A DNA stretch of 11,963 nucleotides from Bacteroidales bacterium. GTDB taxonomy: Bacteria; Bacteroidota; Bacteroidia; Bacteroidales; UBA12077. Below the pieces are notes generated by a model. The model searched no databases. It saw only the letters and a list, made by a program, of their open reading frames with translations, and was not told the DNA's origin. Of this stretch, positions 7,182-11,963 are shown in pieces. The stretch spans positions 1 to 11,963 of the forward strand of contig JASGMZ010000073.1 in the NCBI GenBank assembly GCA_030156305.1, given 5' to 3'. Within the stretch, counting starts at the first letter, position 1. Each line of letters begins with the position of its first letter. The translations under genes were made by a program, and so were the position numbers.

Positions 7182-9224
7182 ATGACACTGTTGATAAATC
7201 TTCAGCATCTCCCAATAACAGACCCTATTCTAATTTTTGCATTAGTATTGATTATTATATTAATATTTCCTACACTTTTTAAAAAGTTAGGAATTCCTGA
7301 AATCATAGGATTAATCATAGCAGGAGTTATTGTCGGGCCTCATGGAGTTAACCTGTTATCGCAAGATATAGGTTTATCCATTTTTAGTCAGGCCGGCCTT
7401 TTATATTTAATGTTTCTTGCCGGCCTGGAAATTAATGTGGCACAGTTTTTAAAAAATAAAATTCCCAGTCTGACTTTTGGAATACTTACCTTCTCTTTAC
7501 CTTTTATATTAAGTGGGTTTGTTTTCTTTTATATTTTTAAAGTTGATATTATTGCATCATTATTAATCTCAAGTATGATTGCGACTCATACATTAGTAGC
7601 CTATCCTATTATTGGGCGGTTTGGGATAAATAATAACCGGGTAGTAAACATTATCATTGGTGGAACAATAATTACAGATACTATTGCATTATTGATTTTG
7701 GCTATCGTTTCAGAATCAACCAATGGGACTTTAGACCATCTTTTCTGGATTCAGTTTATTGGTTATTTTACTCTTTTTCTGATTTTTGTTTTATGGGTAA
7801 TACCACACTTAAGCAAATGGTTTTTTAAAAATTACGATGGGGAAAGCAGCTCCGAATACATTTTTGTTTTAACCATGGTTTTTATTGCGGCAGTTGTTGC
7901 AAAATTTGTACATATAGAACCCATCATAGGGGCTTTTTTCGTTGGATTGGCTATGAGTAGTTTAATTCCCCGCACATCTCCGTTAATGAACAGAATTGTG
8001 TTTATCGGAAATACTATATTTATTCCTTTTTTCCTGATAACCGTAGGCATGTATGTTGATTTACATGTTTTAACACAAGGTAAAGAATTAATATTTTTAA
8101 TTATTGCCTTTGTTATAATTGCCTTGTTAAGTAAGTACATCGCAGCCTACATAACACAAAAAATTTTTAAGTATAATAAACTTGAACGTAACTTGATTTT
8201 TGGTTTAAGTAATGCACGTGCAGCATCTGCTATTGCGATCGTGCTTGTAGGATTTAATCTTGAGTTAATAAATGAATCGATTGTAAATGCAACCATTATT
8301 CTTGTTTTAATATCTACACTTGTTAGTTCTTTTGTAACCCAAAATGCAGCAAAAAAGATAGCCATTCAGGAAGAAAAAGAACTGCCTGATTTAAGCGATA
8401 GTCCTGAACGAATTCTGGTTCCTATTTCGAATCCTAATACCATTGAAAAGTTAATTAATTTTGCCATACTCATAAAAGATCCAAAATCAAAGCTCCCGCT
8501 TTACCCATTATCCATCGTAAATGATGATCATAAAGCAGAGCAGAATGTTGTAACTTATTCTAAAATACTTGATAAAGCCAGAGTTCATGCATCATCTTCG
8601 GATAAAATTGCACAAATAGTATCTCGTATTGACACCAATATTGCTGATGGAATTGCCAGGACAACTAAAGAGTTGCAAATTACTAAAATAGTTATGGGTT
8701 GGCATGGAAAATCAACAACAAAAAGCTTTTTCTTTGGCACACTTTTAAAGAATCTTTTAGAGAAAACAGGGAAAATGATATATGTTATCCGCTTAAACAC
8801 TCCTATTAATTTAATAGAAAACATTCATGTAATGATGCCACCTGCATCTGAATTTGAAATTGGTTTTTTAGAATGGGTAAATTCTATTTTAAACATATCG
8901 GTTCATACTAATAGTAAAATTACTTTTTGGGGATATAAACAAACCCATCAAAAAATTCAATCCATCATTGAGAATAATAAATATATACAAGAAGTAGATT
9001 ACCGTGTTGCTGTATCTTCTAATATGTTTCAATTAATTTCTGAAAAAATACAGGAAAATGATTTGCTTGTCATCATAAGTGCCCGTAAAAATACGATATC
9101 ACATAACAGACATATTAAACAAATACCTAATCAAATTGAATCATATTTTAAAGATAGCAATATTTTAATTATTTATCCCGAACAAGAAACCGTTTATAGA
9201 GAATCTATTGACTTACAGGTATAG
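7182..9224 (+). CDS. CPA2-family cation/proton antiporter with C-terminal universal-stress region
   Basis: This 680-residue protein has an N-terminal Na+/H+ exchanger domain (about 15-390, roughly 12 hydrophobic segments). Recognisable landmarks are GIPEIIGLIIAGVIVGPHG (37-55), LMFLAGLEI (76-84), GGTIITDTIAL (160-170), IGAFFVGLAMS (249-259) and IPFFLITVGMYVD (281-293). The transport site is T165-D166, a single aspartate where NhaA/NapA have DD; single-aspartate members are often electroneutral and K+ or Na+ exchanging, but that is family inference. Residues about 408-540 form a UspA-like domain with GWHG (506-509), nine residues, then G519-T520, which fits the G-2X-G-9X-G(S/T) nucleotide-binding signature; about 546-670 may be a second, degenerate Usp repeat. 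It likely exports K+ or Na+ across the inner membrane in exchange for protons. Substrate is unproven. It converges on the ktrA gene with 10 bases between stop codons. Confidence 0.92.
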   Translation: MTLLINLQHLPITDPILIFALVLIIILIFPTLFKKLGIPEIIGLIIAGVIVGPHGVNLLSQDIGLSIFSQAGLLYLMFLAGLEINVAQFLKNKIPSLTFGILTFSLPFILSGFVFFYIFKVDIIASLLISSMIATHTLVAYPIIGRFGINNNRVVNIIIGGTIITDTIALLILAIVSESTNGTLDHLFWIQFIGYFTLFLIFVLWVIPHLSKWFFKNYDGESSSEYIFVLTMVFIAAVVAKFVHIEPIIGAFFVGLAMSSLIPRTSPLMNRIVFIGNTIFIPFFLITVGMYVDLHVLTQGKELIFLIIAFVIIALLSKYIAAYITQKIFKYNKLERNLIFGLSNARAASAIAIVLVGFNLELINESIVNATIILVLISTLVSSFVTQNAAKKIAIQEEKELPDLSDSPERILVPISNPNTIEKLINFAILIKDPKSKLPLYPLSIVNDDHKAEQNVVTYSKILDKARVHASSSDKIAQIVSRIDTNIADGIARTTKELQITKIVMGWHGKSTTKSFFFGTLLKNLLEKTGKMIYVIRLNTPINLIENIHVMMPPASEFEIGFLEWVNSILNISVHTNSKITFWGYKQTHQKIQSIIENNKYIQEVDYRVAVSSNMFQLISEKIQENDLLVIISARKNTISHNRHIKQIPNQIESYFKDSNILIIYPEQETVYRESIDLQV

Positions 9225-9234
9225 TATTCAGTTT

Positions 9235-9918
9235 TTATTCCTGAAGTAATTTTTGAATATTTTTATTTTTTCCATACAATACCATAATATCACCTTCATT
9301 TAAAATAGTATCTGCTGTGGCATGTTCTTTAATTTTATTAACTGTTTTGGAAATCCCAATCAAATTTTTTTCTTCCAGGGGTCGCATAATGGTTAACACC
9401 AATACATTATAAACTTTATTAAACCCTATATCTTCGATAGATTTTCCATAGAATTTTTCCGGGACATGAACTTCAAGTATACTATATTCTTTATTTATTT
9501 CGAAGGAGTTATAAACACCTTTGGTGGTTAATTTTTTTCCCCATCTTTCAGCAGTTTCTTCTTCAGGGCTAATAATTTCTGTAATTCCCATTGCTTCTAA
9601 TATTGTTTCATGCAAAGGAGAAATCGAACGACTGATTATTCGCTTAACCTTCATTTTTTTTAACAAAGCAGTTGTCATAATATTTGCCCCTTCATCTTCT
9701 CCAATACAAACAATAACGACATCGGTAGTTTTAAGGGGTAAACTTTTTATGGCAAGCTCATCTTTACTATTTAAACATATTGCATGCGTAATGCTTTCTT
9801 TTAAAGTTTCAACCTTTTCCATTTGGTTATCTACTCCAATAACTTCGTGCCCCTGTTCAGTTAGTTTTTTGGCCAAAGATGTTCCAAATATTCCCAATCC
9901 GATAACAATATATTTCAT
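9235..9918 (-). CDS. ktrA: KtrA-type potassium uptake gating subunit (single RCK)
   Basis: A 227-residue cytoplasmic RCK protein, the usual length for KtrA/KtrC and half that of the TrkA encoded at 2087. The Rossmann fold (about 1-120) has GLGIFG (7-12) and D30 at the end of strand 2, expected to bind NAD(H) or ATP/ADP. An RCK_C domain (about 137-225) ends it; in Firmicutes this domain can bind c-di-AMP, which cannot be judged here. The ATG lies 14 bases after the stop of the pore gene with no terminator between, so pore and gating genes form one operon in pore-first order. It should assemble as an octameric ring on the KtrB-like pore. The name trkA is also used for such proteins in automated annotation. 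Confidence 0.93.
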   Translation of the reverse strand: MKYIVIGLGIFGTSLAKKLTEQGHEVIGVDNQMEKVETLKESITHAICLNSKDELAIKSLPLKTTDVVIVCIGEDEGANIMTTALLKKMKVKRIISRSISPLHETILEAMGITEIISPEEETAERWGKKLTTKGVYNSFEINKEYSILEVHVPEKFYGKSIEDIGFNKVYNVLVLTIMRPLEEKNLIGISKTVNKIKEHATADTILNEGDIMVLYGKNKNIQKLLQE

Positions 9919-9932
9919 AATGGTTATTATTT

Positions 9933-11705
9933 TTAGTTAATCAACACATCATCCTTTGGATAGTGATAATTATAGATATTTGTTTTTCTAAATATAGCAA
10001 TTAATAATGTAAGCATACTTACTCTGCCTACAAACATAGTTAAAATAAGGATAAACTTACTGGGATTACTCAAGCTTGCGGTTATTCCGCGACTAAGCCC
10101 AACGGTGCTATGGGCTGAGACTACTTCAAAAAAGATACTTAACAACCCTTTATCCGAATCAAACATATTTATTCCAAATATAGAAATGAATATAACAAGA
10201 ATCGAAAGAATCATTATAGCTGATGCTCTGTTAACAGAAACTTGTGAGATTTCCCTTTTTAAAATTTCTATTCGTTGTTTGCCTTTAGCCATCGATACAA
10301 AGTTTAAAACAGCAATAGCAAAAGTACTTGTTTTAATACCTCCTCCTGTAGATCCAGGCGATGCTCCTACCCACATAAGAAATAAAAAAACCATAACCAT
10401 CGGAATGTTTAATATAGAGGTGTCAACGGTATTAAAACCGGCGGTTCGGGTTGTTACAGAACCAAAAAAAGAAGCCACAATTTTACCGTACAAACCATGT
10501 TCTGACAAGGTGTTATCATATTCAAGTATAAAGAACATCACAAAACCAAATAAAATTAATACAAAAGTAGTTACCAACACAATTCGCGTATTTATATTAA
10601 TAATCCATGGCACATGCACATTTTCTTTTTTCTGAAATATACTTTTTACAATATTGATGGTTTTAATCTTTAGGTATTTGAGCAGATTAAAAACAATAGG
10701 GAACCCAATACCTCCCAGAATAATCAATCCGGCAATAATTAAATGTAAAGAATAATTAAATCTAAACGGAAGTTCATAAAAACTATTCTCTAAAGTACTA
10801 AATCCTGCATTGCAAAAACCTGATATAGAATGAAAAACAGAAAAAAACAGACGTTCAGAAAATAAATAAGAGTCCATTTCATCAATACTATAAAAAATTA
10901 GAATTGCTCCTATTGCTTCTAAAATAAAAGTAATTAATAGAATTCTTTTAAGCGTTTTAAGTACATCTCCCAGTTTGTTAGTACCTGTAAAATCGGAAAG
11001 TAACAATTGTGTTTCATAGGAGGCACCTCCCTTAAAAAAATAACCAAAATAACTGGCATAGGTCATAATCCCTAATCCACCAGCCTGTATTAAAAAAAGA
11101 ATAACAAATTGCCCAAATATTGTAAAGTAGCTTCCTGTATCAACGACAATAAGCCCTGTAACACAAACAGCACTGGTAGATGTAAATAAAGCATCTATAA
11201 CTTCTATACCCTCATGGGTTGCATTGGGCAATAACAATAACAAGCTTCCAAAGATGATTAAACTAAGAAAACTGGTTACAAATAACTGTGCCGGATTAAC
11301 AGTAAAATATTTTAAATTAACTGAAACAACAAATAACTCACGAATAAAAACAATAAATATTGCTAAAAAAGTAAAGACCCCCTGATACCTAAAAAGATAG
11401 TAATTACCCTTGAGAATATTTAATAAATTAAAAACCTGAAAGAGGAGAAAAATAATTAATATAACATCTATAATCAGTACTTTTAATCGAGGTTTGTTCT
11501 TTTTATTTATATAGCGGCCAATAATAAAAATAATACCAACAACTATTGTTACTATATAAAATTGAGATACTATTTTACTCTTTATAAAAGAGCTTTCAAA
11601 TCCAAATTCATAGATTAAAATAAATAAGGCCAGGGAAGATATTATTAACGGAAATTTTTTTATCCAATTAAAGTATTTCTGCCATTTATGCAATAGGAAA
11701 CTCAT
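9933..11705 (-). CDS. ktrB: KtrB-type potassium transporter pore subunit with extended N-terminus
   Basis: An integral membrane K+ transporter of the TrkH/KtrB superfamily, 590 residues. The four filter loops each keep glycine: SAVCVTGLIVVDTG (G184), CNAGFSTL (G301), TTRTAGFNTVDTS (G423) and SAHSTVGLSRG (G536). The intramembrane segment GASPGSTGGGIKTS (447-460) and FVGRVSMLTLLIA (558-570) are characteristic of KtrB rather than of the TrkH encoded at 3430. The KtrB core begins near residue 137 (NPAQLFVTSF); before it lie about 136 residues with four extra hydrophobic segments (about 19-35, 49-64, 76-97, 107-127), which ordinary 440-450-residue KtrB proteins lack. It is the first gene of a two-gene operon with ktrA. 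The start is ATG with no Shine-Dalgarno site. KtrB homologues are often Na+-dependent; this is not established here. Confidence 0.93.
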   Translation of the reverse strand: MSFLLHKWQKYFNWIKKFPLIISSLALFILIYEFGFESSFIKSKIVSQFYIVTIVVGIIFIIGRYINKKNKPRLKVLIIDVILIIFLLFQVFNLLNILKGNYYLFRYQGVFTFLAIFIVFIRELFVVSVNLKYFTVNPAQLFVTSFLSLIIFGSLLLLLPNATHEGIEVIDALFTSTSAVCVTGLIVVDTGSYFTIFGQFVILFLIQAGGLGIMTYASYFGYFFKGGASYETQLLLSDFTGTNKLGDVLKTLKRILLITFILEAIGAILIFYSIDEMDSYLFSERLFFSVFHSISGFCNAGFSTLENSFYELPFRFNYSLHLIIAGLIILGGIGFPIVFNLLKYLKIKTINIVKSIFQKKENVHVPWIININTRIVLVTTFVLILFGFVMFFILEYDNTLSEHGLYGKIVASFFGSVTTRTAGFNTVDTSILNIPMVMVFLFLMWVGASPGSTGGGIKTSTFAIAVLNFVSMAKGKQRIEILKREISQVSVNRASAIMILSILVIFISIFGINMFDSDKGLLSIFFEVVSAHSTVGLSRGITASLSNPSKFILILTMFVGRVSMLTLLIAIFRKTNIYNYHYPKDDVLIN

Positions 11706-11836
11706 TTACAAAAAATTAAAACATTAAAGTTTAAGTCGCTACATATAAATTAATTAATGGTATTCTTTTAAAATTTCTAATTGATTAAATTTAGTAATAA
11801 AATCTATTAGTTATAAGCTTTAAAAAGAAATTGTAC
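11706..11836. other. Short intergenic region upstream of ktrB
   Basis: AT-rich spacer between the ktrB start and the rpoD terminator. No gene or strong TAnnTTTG box on the - strand is seen; the nearest match (ATTTTTTG, 11709-11716) is only 4 bases from the start codon and unlikely to act. A ktrB promoter must nevertheless lie here unless rpoD transcription reads through. Confidence 0.4.
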
Positions 11837-11866
11837 AAAAAAAGTCCACTGACAACCAGCGGACTT
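11837..11866 (-). terminator. Intrinsic terminator of rpoD
   Basis: On the - strand, AAGTCC-G-CTG pairs with CAG-T-GGACTT around a 5-base loop: a 10-bp stem including one G-U pair (hairpin 11842-11866) running into a seven-T tract (11837-11843). It begins 25 bases after the rpoD stop codon. On the + strand the G-U pair becomes an A/C mismatch and no T-run follows, so it acts in one direction, separating rpoD from ktrB. Confidence 0.85.
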
Positions 11867-11891
11867 AAAATAAAATTTATCAATAAGCGTT

Positions 11892-11963
11892 TTAACCCAA
11901 ATATTTCTTAAGAAGTTTATTTTTAGATGAATGTCTTAGCCTTCGAATAGCTTTTTCTTTAAT
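11892..11963 (-). CDS. rpoD: RNA polymerase primary sigma factor RpoD, C-terminal end (partial)
   Basis: Only the last 23 codons and stop are inside the window. They read IKEKAIRRLRH, then SSKNK, then LLKKYLG. This matches the end of sigma-70 region 4.2: the IKEKAIRRLRH helix follows the RERVRQ recognition helix that contacts the -35/-33 promoter element, and the KLLKKYLG-type tail is usual for Bacteroidota primary sigma factors. The gene continues beyond the right edge on the - strand. It is separated from the ktr operon by its own terminator (11837-11866). It is too short to exclude another sigma-70 paralogue, but the tail favours RpoD. Confidence 0.85.
   Translation of the reverse strand: MKEKAIRRLRHSSKNKLLKKYLG

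Noticed and set aside
7832..8140. A 102-codon open frame on the - strand
   Set aside because: It is antisense to the membrane domain of the antiporter and shows no domain or plausible start context.
9521..9940. A 139-codon open frame on the + strand
   Set aside because: It is antisense to ktrA, whose Rossmann motifs are intact; the frame's product looks like random hydrophobic/serine-rich sequence.
10105..10635. A 176-codon open frame on the + strand
   Set aside because: It lies wholly within the ktrB gene on the other strand, whose product has clear family motifs; the frame has no recognisable domain and arises from antisense reading of membrane-protein codons.

Overview
The window is AT-rich chromosomal DNA, most likely from a member of the Bacteroidota (order Bacteroidales/Marinilabiliales or a relative). 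Three things point there. Start codons have no Shine-Dalgarno sequence and are preceded by A/T-rich leaders. TAnnTTTG boxes, the -7 element of the Bacteroidota primary sigma factor, lie ahead of two genes. The right edge holds the last 23 codons of a primary sigma factor gene ending in KLLKKYLG, which fits RpoD of this phylum. No tRNA, rRNA, CRISPR array, transposase gene or prophage gene is visible.

Layout, left to right. Bases 1-100 hold a palindromic, comparatively GC-rich block that looks like a dispersed repeat. On the + strand come a sigma-54-dependent response regulator (213-1565), a small unrecognised cytoplasmic protein (1745-2071), the two-RCK-domain potassium gating protein TrkA (2087-3421), the potassium pore protein TrkH (3430-5019) and a KinB-like membrane histidine kinase (5092-6828). 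A 353-base gap follows, then a CPA2-family cation/proton antiporter with a C-terminal universal-stress-protein region (7182-9224). On the - strand, tail to tail with the antiporter, lies a second potassium uptake system: a long KtrB-type pore (9933-11705) followed by a one-RCK KtrA-type gating subunit (9235-9918). The end of rpoD and its terminator close the window.

Almost every gene concerns monovalent cation balance: two different K+ uptake systems, a probable K+(or Na+)/H+ antiporter, and a two-component system. The response regulator and histidine kinase flank the small gene plus trkA-trkH and are the only two-component genes seen. A sigma-54-like -24/-12 motif lies 43 bases before the small gene. 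The simplest reading, which is inference, is that kinase and regulator are partners and that the regulator activates the small gene-trkA-trkH unit, and perhaps the kinase gene, with RpoN. This would be a sigma-54-controlled potassium/osmotic response module, with the antiporter and Ktr system as efflux and housekeeping-uptake arms.

The least explained items are the 108-residue protein ahead of trkA, the imperfect sigma-54 promoter, the nucleotide-binding signature in the antiporter tail, the four extra membrane segments at the N-terminus of the KtrB-like protein, and the palindrome at the left edge.
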